From Robertmurraya andreesenii (lineage in GTDB: Bacteria > Bacillota > Bacilli > Bacillales > Cytobacillaceae): a stretch of 64,000 bases of DNA. A model generated the notes under the pieces. It had not been told where the DNA came from and did no database searches. It saw nothing but the letters and a program-made list of their open reading frames with translations. Both the position numbers and the translations under genes were made by a program. The stretch is taken from positions 1 to 64,000 of the forward strand of contig NZ_JAUSTU010000009.1 of the NCBI RefSeq assembly GCF_030813005.1, given 5' to 3'. Shown here piece by piece: positions 31,620-40,241 of the stretch (position 1 is its first letter; the number at the start of each line of letters is the position of its first letter).

Positions 31620-33087
31620 ATCTAATTGCTTTATATTCTTTGATGACACGGAGCATTCTTGCATCGAAATTTTCCGGTCCTTGTACAGGTAATCCAGCTT
31701 CAATATTTTTCTTAATGTAGAGGAGATTTTCTTTTGTGACGATTTCCCCTGGGATAAAAATAGGGATCCCTGGCGGGTACACCATAATAAACTCCGCAAT
31801 AATCCTTCCTTCAGACTCATCAAAAGGGACCAGCTCAGTCTCCGCATAAAAAGCATCCCTTGGTGTTAGAGCGAGCAAGGGGATCTCTGGCAAGAGAACC
31901 TTTGTTTGTGCTTGCTCTTTCTTTTCGGTCCGCATTTTTGAGAGATCTCTGAGAGCTTCTAATAAGATATCCGCCTCTTTATGTGTGTCTCCTGGTGTGA
32001 TGATGCACAGAATATTATATAAATCAGATAGTTCAACCTCAATATTGTACATTCCTCTTAACCATTTTTCGACTTCGTATCCAGTTAGACCAAGCTCCTT
32101 CACGGAGATGATTAATTTAGTCGGATCGTAATCATAGGCAGCCTCTGTTTCAAGGATTTCTTCACCGACACAGTACAAATAATCGATCTGATTGATTTCT
32201 CTTCTCATATTCTGAGCAAGCTCAATTGTTCGCTCAATTAATTCATGACCTTTTGTTGCAAGCTGCTTCCTTGCTACATCAAGAGATGCAAGCAGGAGGT
32301 AGGAGGTTGAAGTCGTTGTAAGCATGCTCAGAATGGACTGAACTCTTTTTGGAGAGACAAGCCCTTCCTTGACATTTAGGATCGAGCTTTGTGTCATAGA
32401 GCCTCCGAGCTTGTGAACACTCGTAGCAGCCATGTCTGCGCCCGCCTGCATCGCAGATAACGGCAGGCTATCGTGAAAATGGATATGAACACCATGTGCC
32501 TCATCGACTAAGACGGGGACATGATAAGAATGAGCGATTTCTACGATTTTTTTGAGATCAGCGGATATGCCGAAATAGGTTGGGTTAATCACCAGGAGTC
32601 CTTTAGCATCTGGATTCTGACTTAATGCCTTCTCCACCGCATGTGTTGTAATGCCATGGGAGATTCCAAGCTCTACATCAACCTCTGGATGGATAAAAAC
32701 AGGAATAGCTCCAGAGAAAATAATCGCAGACATAACCGACTTATGAACGTTGCGTGGAACGATAATTTTATCTCCGGGTCCACACACGGCCATAACCATT
32801 GTCATAATAGCACCGCTTGTTCCTTGGACAGAAAAAAATGTATGGTCAGCCCCAAAGGCCTCTGCAGCCAAATCCTGTGCCTGCTTAATGATTCCTTTCG
32901 GAGCGTGCAAATCATCCAATGGACCAATGTTTATCAGATCAATTGATAAAGCATTGCCCCCAACAAAATCTCTGAAATCCGAATCCATTCCTGCCCCTTT
33001 TTTATGTCCTGGAATGTGAAATTGGATCGGATTTTTTTTTGCATGTTCAACAAGTCCGCTAAAGAGCGGCGTTTCTAATTGCGACAA
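31618..33087 (-). CDS. speA: Arginine decarboxylase SpeA (fold-type I Orn/Lys/Arg decarboxylase)
   Basis: A 489-residue PLP enzyme that makes agmatine from arginine, the first step to polyamines. The N-terminal FHIPGHKKGAGMD, the PLP-binding SVQGTSGAI, DEAHGVHIHFHDSLPLSAMQAGAD and the Schiff-base Lys226 in SVHKLGGSMTQSS are all present, followed by the Orn/Lys/Arg decarboxylase C-terminal domain (PEIPLLALTPRDAFYA). It lacks the wing domain of enteric inducible enzymes. The TTG start at 33087 fits the family N-terminus MSQxETPL, but AGGAG is only three bases away, which is unusually close. Confidence 0.92.
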   Translation of the reverse strand: MSQLETPLFSGLVEHAKKNPIQFHIPGHKKGAGMDSDFRDFVGGNALSIDLINIGPLDDLHAPKGIIKQAQDLAAEAFGADHTFFSVQGTSGAIMTMVMAVCGPGDKIIVPRNVHKSVMSAIIFSGAIPVFIHPEVDVELGISHGITTHAVEKALSQNPDAKGLLVINPTYFGISADLKKIVEIAHSYHVPVLVDEAHGVHIHFHDSLPLSAMQAGADMAATSVHKLGGSMTQSSILNVKEGLVSPKRVQSILSMLTTTSTSYLLLASLDVARKQLATKGHELIERTIELAQNMRREINQIDYLYCVGEEILETEAAYDYDPTKLIISVKELGLTGYEVEKWLRGMYNIEVELSDLYNILCIITPGDTHKEADILLEALRDLSKMRTEKKEQAQTKVLLPEIPLLALTPRDAFYAETELVPFDESEGRIIAEFIMVYPPGIPIFIPGEIVTKENLLYIKKNIEAGLPVQGPENFDARMLRVIKEYKAIR

Positions 33088-33268
33088 ATTCTCCTAACAC
33101 CTCTTTACAAGATAATTTTGTTCATATAAAGTAGCATAAAACAAAAGAATTATAGCACTATTCATTTTCTCTGCATAGATATAGAATTTAGACTTCAAGA
33201 TTAGTTTTTGAAGGTAAGAGGAAAATACACATGAAAAGTGCAAAATAATCAATTAAGCAGGTGAAAAA

Positions 33269-33538
33269 ATGGAATATCAATACCCAATTGACTATCATTG
33301 GACGACAGAGGAAATCGTGGATGTCGTACATTTTTTTGAAAAGGTGGAAGCAGCCTACGAAAAAGGCATCGATCGCGAAGTCTTAATGAGCGCTTATCGC
33401 CGCTTTAAAGAAATTGTTCCGAGCAAAGCAGAGGAAAAAAAGCTTGATCATGAATTTGAGGAAACCAGTGGCTATTCGATCTACAGAGTCATGAAAAAAG
33501 CGAAGGATGCCGATGCCAATACGAAAATAAGAATGTAA
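33269..33538 (+). CDS. yktA: UPF0223 family protein YktA
   Basis: An 89-residue helical protein matching YktA: MEYQYPIDYHWTTEEIVDVV, then RRFKEIVPSKAEEKKLDHEF. The function is unknown. GCAGGTG precedes the ATG. The last codons lie inside the terminator stem. Confidence 0.85.
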   Translation: MEYQYPIDYHWTTEEIVDVVHFFEKVEAAYEKGIDREVLMSAYRRFKEIVPSKAEEKKLDHEFEETSGYSIYRVMKKAKDADANTKIRM

Positions 33539-33573
33539 AAGCCCTCTGCCTAGAGGGTTTTTACATTCTTATT
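33526..33573 (+). terminator. Very long terminator stem of yktA
   Basis: A stem of about 22 bp: AATAAGAATGTAAAA plus GCCCTCT on the left and its complement on the right, with a G-T pair. It extends back over the last four sense codons and stop of yktA. ATGCC (33513-33517) and GGCAT (33574-33578) could add an outer helix. Confidence 0.7.
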
Positions 33574-33585
33574 GGCATTAAACGT

Positions 33586-34206
33586 TTAAGCAAGCTTATA
33601 TAAGGGTAGTAATTGTTTAAATACACGATCTACTGTAGCCATAAATTCTTCAGCGGACATGGTCACAGCCTTTTCTCTTGGAATGTGGTATCCGCAGAGG
33701 ATTTCTGCCTTCTTGACCGATTGTAGCCGCTCAAAAAGTGACTGTAATTCTTCCTTGGACATTTGACTATGCAAATGAGCATCGGGCTTCATGTGATCAC
33801 CAGACCAAACAAAATCAGGATTTGTTGATTGATAGATGAAATCAAGCTCTGCCGCTAATTTCTTCCCCAATTCCACCTTATTCGTCGCCTCGTAAATCAT
33901 CGCAAACCAAATAAAGACATGAGTCTCCCAGAGCCCAATTTGGAAGTGCGGCAGCATTTTATACCCTCTTGGATTGCTAGAAAAGGCAACCCATGTATCA
34001 TTTGGAGGGTTAACCGTTCTTCTTGCGTGTTTCGCAACATGAGCAAACATTTCCATGCCGGTTAATGAAGACAATGTTGGAGCGAAATGTTCGCCTAATG
34101 CTTCAAGCTTTGGTCGAATATTTGCCTTCAATGCATCCATTCTACTTTCGAACCCATCTATTTTAAATACATTAAAATCCGTATTCGTAAAGCCTACAAA
34201 AGTCAT
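33586..34206 (-). CDS. yktB: UPF0637 family protein YktB
   Basis: A 206-residue protein matching YktB (MTFVGFTNTDFNVFKIDGFESRM near the start; HARRTVNPPNDTWVAFSSN in the middle). The structure-defined family has unknown function, with a fold reminiscent of heme- or nucleotide-binding proteins. No signal or membrane segment is seen. It converges with yktA. Confidence 0.85.
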   Translation of the reverse strand: MTFVGFTNTDFNVFKIDGFESRMDALKANIRPKLEALGEHFAPTLSSLTGMEMFAHVAKHARRTVNPPNDTWVAFSSNPRGYKMLPHFQIGLWETHVFIWFAMIYEATNKVELGKKLAAELDFIYQSTNPDFVWSGDHMKPDAHLHSQMSKEELQSLFERLQSVKKAEILCGYHIPREKAVTMSAEEFMATVDRVFKQLLPLYKLA

Positions 34207-34394
34207 TCTAATCCTCCTTATCCCTTTGTCAAATATTGTAGCATATACAGGAAAAAACGGAAAACATACCGGCTTTTATCAGGTTTTTTGTCAAAATTAG
34301 GCAAAGGCACAAATTTGTTACAACTGAAGAAAAGCGCTCATATGATATAAAAAAATGAATGAGACCATGAGATTAATGGAAAGGAGTGGGAAAA

Positions 34395-34589
34395 ATGAAA
34401 CAATTAATGAATACGCTGCGAAAAAGAGATTTTGAAAAGGAACGTAAGGCAGTATTAAGGATGGAGATGGATTATGAATTGTTAACATTGTTCGATGCAA
34501 TGATGGAAAAGAATGAAATCCAAAAAGCGAAAAGCAAAGAAAAGCTTGAAAAAATTAGAACGGAATTATTAAGGCTTAAGGCATTATAA
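34395..34589 (+). CDS. Small helical protein (YkzI-like)
   Basis: A 64-residue, Lys/Glu-rich, almost wholly helical protein (MKQLMNTLRKRDFEKERK, then MEMDYELLTLFDAMMEKNE). It resembles B. subtilis YkzI in position (between yktB and yktC), size and composition. The function is unknown. AAGGAG lies eight bases before the ATG at 34395. Confidence 0.65.
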   Translation: MKQLMNTLRKRDFEKERKAVLRMEMDYELLTLFDAMMEKNEIQKAKSKEKLEKIRTELLRLKAL

Positions 34590-34649
34590 TATTGGCAGGG
34601 AGAACTGAAATATGGTGATCATGAGTTTTGTGTTCAATTCTTCTTAAAG

Positions 34650-34686
34650 CGAACTCCTAGAAAAATTAGGTGTTCGTTTTTTATTT
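34650..34686 (+). terminator. Terminator after the YkzI-like gene
   Basis: CGAACTCCTA and TAGGTGTTCG form a 10-bp stem with one T-T mismatch, followed by a long T-run. Confidence 0.7.
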
Positions 34687-34783
34687 TTTGAAGTGGGAAA
34701 AGTAAAATTAGTTGAACCATTTTCCCATTTCTATTACGCTAAGATAAAAGCTTGAGTATACGAGGATAGGAAGCTGATAAAGG

Positions 34784-35578
34784 GTGAAGGAAAACGAAAT
34801 TTTAACCAATGCAACAACTTGGATAAAGGAAGCTGGAGAGCGGATTGTACAGTCCTTTCAAACAACCTTAAGTATAGAAACAAAAACCAATGCAAATGAT
34901 TTAGTAACGAATATCGATAAGGACACAGAGAAATTCTTTATTGCTAAGATTAAGGAAAAATATCCAAAGCATCGAGTCTTAGGGGAAGAAGGAAACGGGG
35001 ATCGATTGGAAGAGCTTAAAGGAATCGTTTGGATTATTGACCCCATTGATGGAACTATGAACTTTATTCACCAACATCGTAATTTTGCAATCTCGATCGG
35101 AATATATGAGGACGGGGTAGGGAAGATCGGATTAATCTATGATGTCGTGCAAGATGAGCTTTATTATGCATTAAAAGGAAAAGGGGCGTTTTTTAACGGG
35201 GTACCATTGCCCAAACTGACGAGTGTCAACATTTCGGAGGCTATAATCGGTCTAAATGCTACATGGGTAACACCAAATCGAAGAATAGATCCGTCGATAT
35301 TGGGGGCTCTTGTACGTGATGTAAGGGGGACAAGGTCTTACGGTTCGGCAGCGATTGAAATTGCACAGGTAGCGGCTGGGAGATTGGATGCTTATATGAC
35401 GTTAAGATTATCTCCTTGGGATTTTGCGGCGGGGTTAATCCTCATCGAAGAGGTAGGAGGAGTCGCTAGCACATTAAAAGGTGAACCGATACAGCTTCTT
35501 GAACAAAATACGATATTTATCTCTAGGCCAGGTCTGCACGAACAAATACTTAAGAACTATCTTTACGGTAAAATATAG
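34784..35578 (+). CDS. yktC: Inositol-1-monophosphatase family protein YktC
   Basis: A 264-residue Mg-dependent, Li-sensitive phosphatase family member that hydrolyses myo-inositol 1-phosphate and related sugar or nucleotide phosphates. Metal and catalytic motifs are LGEEG, DPIDGTMNFIHQ and SPWDFAAGLILIEEVGG. The GTG start at 34784 has GGAAG ten bases upstream. No partner gene is adjacent. Confidence 0.88.
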   Translation: MKENEILTNATTWIKEAGERIVQSFQTTLSIETKTNANDLVTNIDKDTEKFFIAKIKEKYPKHRVLGEEGNGDRLEELKGIVWIIDPIDGTMNFIHQHRNFAISIGIYEDGVGKIGLIYDVVQDELYYALKGKGAFFNGVPLPKLTSVNISEAIIGLNATWVTPNRRIDPSILGALVRDVRGTRSYGSAAIEIAQVAAGRLDAYMTLRLSPWDFAAGLILIEEVGGVASTLKGEPIQLLEQNTIFISRPGLHEQILKNYLYGKI

Positions 35579-35589
35579 TATAAATGCGA

Positions 35590-35609
35590 AACCGGGCAGC
35601 TGCCCGGTT
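35590..35609. terminator. GC-rich hairpin between yktC and ylaF
   Basis: AACCGGGCA and TGCCCGGTT are nearly contiguous (effective loop AGCT). It lies between the convergent gene ends, but neither side has a good T-run, so terminator efficiency is uncertain. Confidence 0.45.
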
Positions 35610-35795
35610 CTATAGATTTCCTTTTTCTCGCATTTTCCTCTTGGTCATAAAGCCCAACCCCATCACGCTAATAAAGGCAAAAAGCGTTACAGCAATCCAA
35701 AGGGGGCTTCGAACCCCAATGGCAATACCTATCCCCATCATGGAGAGGGTAGCTGCTAATGCTAAGCATAAGAATGGCCATTTTATTCCCCTCAT
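35610..35795 (-). CDS. ylaF: YlaF family membrane protein (DUF5325)
   Basis: A 61-residue protein with two transmembrane helices and the C-terminal KRKMREKGNL, matching YlaF. The function is unknown. The start at 35795 is preceded by GGGGG at a 6-base spacer; an ATG one codon earlier (35798) is also possible. It is divergent from typA. Confidence 0.75.
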   Translation of the reverse strand: MRGIKWPFLCLALAATLSMMGIGIAIGVRSPLWIAVTLFAFISVMGLGFMTKRKMREKGNL

Positions 35796-35865
35796 CATAT
35801 TCCCCCTTGATTCCACCGAGTTCTCAAAATTTTTTCATCCAATAATTATTTTACATAAAAAGCTT

Positions 35866-35894
35866 TTAAGTTTCTACCTCATTTGTGTTATAAT
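35866..35894 (+). promoter_or_regulatory. Predicted promoter of typA
   Basis: TTAAGT (35866-35871), 17 bases, TATAAT (35889-35894). The leader of about 90 bases contains an imperfect hairpin ATTTTCGCATGTGTGAAAAT (35939-35958). Confidence 0.6.
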
Positions 35895-35993
35895 ATTTCA
35901 GTTAGACTACAAAATAATACTACATCTAAGAAGTGGGCAATTTTCGCATGTGTGAAAATAGGGCCTAGATGAATAAAGGTAGGAGTGGAATTT

Positions 35994-37832
35994 TTGAAGA
36001 TCAGAGAGGATATACGCAACATCGCTATTATTGCTCACGTTGATCATGGAAAAACAACGTTAGTAGACCAATTGTTGAGACAATCTGGTACCTTCCGTTC
36101 GAATGAACATGTGGAAGAAAGAGCTATGGACTCAGGTGATATTGAAAGAGAACGTGGGATTACGATTTTAGCGAAAAACACAGCGATTCAATATAAAAAT
36201 ACGAAGATAAATATTTTGGATACTCCTGGGCATGCCGATTTTGGCGGTGAAGTGGAACGAATTATGAAAATGGTGGATGGCGTTTTACTCGTAGTCGATG
36301 CCTATGAAGGCTGTATGCCACAAACCCGTTTTGTATTAAAAAAAGCATTAGAGCAAAATTTAACGCCAATTGTCGTCGTGAATAAAATAGATCGTGACTT
36401 TGCTCGGCCACAGGAAGTTGTAGATGAAGTACTAGATTTATTCATTGAATTGGATGCGAATGAGGAACAGCTGGAGTTTCCAGTGGTTTATGCTTCGGGA
36501 ATTAATGGTACGGCAAGCTTAGACCCTGAGAAACAGGATGAAAATATGCAGGTGCTGTATGATACGATTGTGGAGCAAATTCCAGCACCGATTGATAATA
36601 AAGAAGAACCACTTCAGTTCCAGGTAGCATTATTGGATTACAATGACTATGTTGGAAGAATTGGGATCGGAAGAGTATTCCGTGGTACAATGAAGGCAGG
36701 ACAGCAAGTTGCTCTTATGAAGCTAGATGGATCTGTGAAGCAGTTCCGGGTTACAAAAATATTCGGCTTCTTTGGGCTGAAGCGTGAGGAAGTGCAGGAA
36801 GCCTATGCGGGAGATTTAGTGGCCGTATCAGGAATGGAAGATATCAATGTAGGGGAAACGGTTTGCCCAATTGAGCATCAAGAGGCTCTACCAGTTCTTC
36901 GAATTGACGAACCAACCCTTCAAATGACGTTTCTTGTGAACAACAGTCCTTTTGCCGGTCGGGAAGGAAAATTTGTTACGGCGAGAAAAATCGAAGAAAG
37001 ATTACGTGCACAGCTGCAGACGGATGTAAGCTTGCGCGTTGAGAACACCGATTCTCCAGATGCTTGGATTGTATCTGGTCGTGGTGAATTGCATCTATCC
37101 ATTTTGATTGAAAATATGCGTCGTGAAGGCTATGAGCTGCAGGTTAGTAAGCCTGAGGTTATTGTGAAGGAAATCGATGGAGTTCGCTGTGAACCAGTTG
37201 AACGCGTACAAATCGATGTACCCGAAGAGAATACCGGAGCCATTATGGAGTCCATGGGTGCTCGCAAGGGTGATCTTCTTGATATGATTAATAACGGGTC
37301 TGGTCAAGTAAGATTGATTTTCATGGTACCTGCTCGAGGATTAATCGGTTATACGACTGAATTCTTGACCTTAACACGTGGTTATGGAATCATTAATCAT
37401 AGCTTTGATAGCTATCAACCAATGGCACAAGGACAGGTTGGAGGACGCAGACAAGGAGTTCTCGTTTCGATGGAAACGGGGAAAGCATCAACCTACGGCA
37501 TTATGCAGGTGGAGGACCGTGGCGTTATCTTCGTGGATGCGGGAACGGAAATTTATGAGGGAATGATTGTTGGTGAGCATAATCGAGAGAATGACATCAC
37601 CGTAAATATCACCAAAGTAAAGCATGCAACAAACGTTCGTTCGGCCACAAAGGATCAAACCGCAGTGATGAAAAAACCAAGAATCATGACATTAGAGGAA
37701 TCTCTAGAGTACTTGAACGAGGATGAGTATTGTGAGGTAACCCCACAATCGATTCGCCTCCGCAAGAAAATTCTTGATAAGAGTGAGCGGGAAAGAGTGG
37801 CGAAGAAGAAGAAATATGCAGAGATGAACTAG
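35994..37832 (+). CDS. typA: Ribosome-associated GTPase TypA/BipA
   Basis: A 612-residue translational GTPase that aids 50S subunit assembly, notably at low temperature. The G motifs are AHVDHGKTT (G1), RGITI (G2), DTPGHADF (G3) and NKIDRD (G4). Domain II, the EF-G-like domains III and V (VSKPEVIVKEIDG) and the BipA-specific C-terminus follow. The start is a TTG at 35994 with AGGAG eight bases upstream, matching the B. subtilis N-terminus; an earlier GTG overlaps that site. Confidence 0.95.
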   Translation: MKIREDIRNIAIIAHVDHGKTTLVDQLLRQSGTFRSNEHVEERAMDSGDIERERGITILAKNTAIQYKNTKINILDTPGHADFGGEVERIMKMVDGVLLVVDAYEGCMPQTRFVLKKALEQNLTPIVVVNKIDRDFARPQEVVDEVLDLFIELDANEEQLEFPVVYASGINGTASLDPEKQDENMQVLYDTIVEQIPAPIDNKEEPLQFQVALLDYNDYVGRIGIGRVFRGTMKAGQQVALMKLDGSVKQFRVTKIFGFFGLKREEVQEAYAGDLVAVSGMEDINVGETVCPIEHQEALPVLRIDEPTLQMTFLVNNSPFAGREGKFVTARKIEERLRAQLQTDVSLRVENTDSPDAWIVSGRGELHLSILIENMRREGYELQVSKPEVIVKEIDGVRCEPVERVQIDVPEENTGAIMESMGARKGDLLDMINNGSGQVRLIFMVPARGLIGYTTEFLTLTRGYGIINHSFDSYQPMAQGQVGGRRQGVLVSMETGKASTYGIMQVEDRGVIFVDAGTEIYEGMIVGEHNRENDITVNITKVKHATNVRSATKDQTAVMKKPRIMTLEESLEYLNEDEYCEVTPQSIRLRKKILDKSERERVAKKKKYAEMN

Positions 37833-37858
37833 TGCGTTGTTAATGGGAGGATCGGAGT

Positions 37859-38170
37859 ATGGATATTAATAATATGACTTTTTTTGCAGAACTATATAAT
37901 GTCCGCGAAAATCCAGAAGTAGGTATGTGGCTTCTATACATTACGGTGGTGATCCTATCAATCATCGTGTTTAAATTAGGATTTGCTCGAAAGCTTTCCC
38001 TGTTAAAAAATATTGTCATATATAGCTTTTTGATTTTTGGATGTACCATCCTCTCATTATTTGCCGTTGGCTTACCAATTATTGAGGGGCTAATGGTCGC
38101 AGCGCTTATCCTTATTATTTACAAAATTCGTCTCAAGCAAGAGAGAAAGCAGCAAGGAAAAGAAGCGTAA
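37859..38170 (+). CDS. ylaH: YlaH-like membrane protein
   Basis: A 103-residue protein with three predicted transmembrane segments and a basic, Lys/Gln-rich C-terminus (KIRLKQERKQQGKEA). It matches YlaH by sequence and by its place just after typA (26-base gap, probably co-transcribed). The function is unknown. GGAGG lies eight bases before the ATG. Confidence 0.8.
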   Translation: MDINNMTFFAELYNVRENPEVGMWLLYITVVILSIIVFKLGFARKLSLLKNIVIYSFLIFGCTILSLFAVGLPIIEGLMVAALILIIYKIRLKQERKQQGKEA

Positions 38171-38181
38171 AGGGGAACAGT

Positions 38182-38469
38182 ATGAACTCATTACAGGATG
38201 CACTTTATAATTGGTTGACGATTAAGGTGGTTATTGACAAGCGCCCAGATGATACGGCGGCGGTTGAAACCGAAAAAATGTTCTATGATATTTTATTGGA
38301 CAACCATCATTTGACGAATATCGAAGTGACAACAGATGAGGAAATGTACTATGTGGAATACGACCAAAAGGGAGAAAGAAAAAAGCAGAGATTCCCTCGG
38401 GAATTGATTGAAGTCATGCTGAAGCAGATTCAGAAAGAGCCTGAGAAATATCGAAACTTTAGCGAATAA
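38182..38469 (+). CDS. Conserved hypothetical protein
   Basis: A 95-residue soluble, acidic alpha/beta protein (MNSLQDALYNWLTIKVVIDK start; ELIEVMLKQIQKEPEKYRN end). I do not recognise a named family and recall no counterpart at this place in B. subtilis. AAAGGGG precedes the ATG. It is the third gene of a likely typA-ylaH operon, with a terminator after it. Confidence 0.65.
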   Translation: MNSLQDALYNWLTIKVVIDKRPDDTAAVETEKMFYDILLDNHHLTNIEVTTDEEMYYVEYDQKGERKKQRFPRELIEVMLKQIQKEPEKYRNFSE

Positions 38470-38513
38470 AAAAATTTGCCTAACTGCTACTTTTGTGAAA
38501 CAGCTAAAACATG

Positions 38514-38545
38514 AAAAATCCGCTCTCACGTAGAGCGGATTTTTT
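38514..38545. terminator. Terminator of the typA unit
   Basis: AAAAATCCGCTCT and AGAGCGGATTTTT form a perfect 13-bp stem with a 5-base loop between convergent genes. Confidence 0.85.
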
Positions 38546-38558
38546 GTCACTGGTTGGC

Positions 38559-38759
38559 TTACCAATCATCTTCCTCCGTTGCGGAACGGTATAGCCGAAA
38601 ATTTCCTGTGGCGATTCGCGCTTGGGTTTTTTCCGTAATTCTAGCTTCGCATTTTTTGCACATGAATGTATGAATAGGACGATTTCGCAATCTTTTTGCT
38701 TGAAATGAATCATCCTCAAGGGTTTCAATTTGATCACAAATGACACATTTGACTCTCAT
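38559..38759 (-). CDS. ylaI: YlaI family zinc-ribbon-like protein (DUF2197)
   Basis: A 66-residue protein with two Cys pairs, CVIC near the N-terminus and CKKC in the middle, suggesting one zinc site. The rest, RLRNRPIHTFMC and ATGNFRLYRS, matches YlaI. The function is unknown. The start was placed at the second of two adjacent ATGs, seven bases after AGAGG. Confidence 0.8.
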   Translation of the reverse strand: MRVKCVICDQIETLEDDSFQAKRLRNRPIHTFMCKKCEARITEKTQARIATGNFRLYRSATEEDDW

Positions 38760-38945
38760 CATTACACCTCTTAACTTGTTTCATTGCTTTAGTATATCAT
38801 TCCATCGGATAAATGTCTTTGAATGGTGGGATTAAATCATCAAAATAAGGAATAGTATAAATATGCTATAGGATAGAAATTTTAGGCGAAAATTGTGGTA
38901 ACATTGTATATATCTAGTAGATGCAGATTTTAGGGGGGATGCATT

Positions 38946-39401
38946 ATGGCCAATCGTGTTGAGCCCATCTTAATCAAACCATTGTTTGATGAGCTTCAAA
39001 AGGAACGATTCGTTACACTTGCAACCGTTGATTTTGAGACCGGAGGACCAAATGTTAGTGCGATTTCATGGATTTATGCAAGGGATGAACGAACGATCAT
39101 TTTCGCTGTAGACAATCGTTCAAGAATCATCCAGAACATCCAGGAAAACAACCAAGTGGTTGTGAACATTATTGCGAATGAAAGTACATATTCCATAAGT
39201 GGTGAGGCGTCCCTTGTAAGTGAGAAAATTGAAGGGATTCCGTTAAAGCTTGCTTTAGTTTCGATAAAGGTCCAGGAAGTAAGAGATGTGATGTTTTATG
39301 GATCGAAAATCATTGTCGAACCTAAGTATGACAAGACCTATGACCTGGAAGCGGCAGCGCGTCTTGACAGGCAGGTAATGGAAGCGATGAAAAAGGCTTA
39401 G
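38946..39401 (+). CDS. Pyridoxamine 5'-phosphate oxidase-like flavin-binding protein (YlaL-like)
   Basis: A 151-residue split-barrel protein: FVTLATVDFETGGPNVSAISW and the IIFAVDNRSRIIQNIQEN strand resemble FMN-binding PNPOx-like proteins. It resembles B. subtilis YlaL, though there ylaL follows ylaK, so a local rearrangement or different naming is possible. The substrate is unknown. AGGGGGG lies upstream. Confidence 0.7.
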   Translation: MANRVEPILIKPLFDELQKERFVTLATVDFETGGPNVSAISWIYARDERTIIFAVDNRSRIIQNIQENNQVVVNIIANESTYSISGEASLVSEKIEGIPLKLALVSIKVQEVRDVMFYGSKIIVEPKYDKTYDLEAAARLDRQVMEAMKKA

Positions 39402-39419
39402 TCACATAAGTGACTAAGC
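39396..39419 (+). terminator. Hairpin at the end of the YlaL-like gene
   Basis: GCTTAGTCAC and GTGACTAAGC form a perfect 10-bp stem that includes the stop codon. The following T-run is weak. Confidence 0.5.
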
Positions 39420-39456
39420 TTCATCTGCCAGAACAGAGCTTCTCATGATGTAATTT

Positions 39457-40062
39457 CTAATCAAGATGATGATTGGACTGTTTTTTCTGCTGCTTCTCCA
39501 ACTGTTTTGTTTCAGTCTCGTTTAATTTGTTCTTGGCTTTATCTACTGTATGTTCCCTAGGATTCGGATCAACCAAATCAGCAGGTACTTCAGGCATTAA
39601 TCTACCGGATATATCGGCAAGCTCATTCATAATCCCGGCAACTGGTTTTCCGTCACGAATATCATTAGCTACCTCTCTAATTCGTGCTGTCATATCTGGG
39701 TCCGCAATTACAACTGCACGGGCACCGTAAGGATCTTTTTTCAAGCTCTCTGCGACAGAATATTTGATCGCTCCAACTTGAGAGCGCTCGATGTCCTCCT
39801 TTACATCAATCCCTACAAGGGCATAATTTCCTAATACAACAGCGGTCGCATCATTGACATTTGGAATACTCGTCGCTAAATCGACAAGATGCTGTGAAAT
39901 TTCTTGACCGCTTTTTCGGTCGACATTTTGAATTGTGCTGTTCTTTACATGGATGATTTGCTGCTGATTTCCAGCACCCTCTTCTGCTTCGTTATTGTTA
40001 TTCGTCATTCCACAACCTGAAACAAGACTTAATATTAAAATAATGTTCAGCCATTTTCTCAT
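39457..40062 (-). CDS. ylaJ: YhcN/YlaJ family sporulation lipoprotein
   Basis: A 201-residue lipoprotein with signal MRKWLNIILILSLVSGC (lipobox LVSGC), a low-complexity Asn/Glu linker, then the YhcN/YlaJ domain (VNDATAVVLGNYALVGIDV, ESLKKDPYGARAVVIADPD). Family members are found in spore or forespore membranes and influence germination in some species. A Gln/Lys-rich tail ends the protein. GGAGGTGA lies before the ATG at 40062; an earlier ATG lacks a site. Confidence 0.85.
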   Translation of the reverse strand: MRKWLNIILILSLVSGCGMTNNNNEAEEGAGNQQQIIHVKNSTIQNVDRKSGQEISQHLVDLATSIPNVNDATAVVLGNYALVGIDVKEDIERSQVGAIKYSVAESLKKDPYGARAVVIADPDMTARIREVANDIRDGKPVAGIMNELADISGRLMPEVPADLVDPNPREHTVDKAKNKLNETETKQLEKQQKKQSNHHLD

Positions 40063-40241
40063 GTTGTCACCTCCAAAAATATTGGGCATGCAGAAAATCA
40101 TCATTCATTCGGGTTCGTTATGATTATTGTGTAAAACTTCTTCTATCTTTATTCGAGAAAACATATATTTTACAAAAGCTAAAACCTATCCAACGGTTAG
40201 AAATAAGAAAAAAAGACCAAAAAGGCGTAGGAGGCAAAGAC

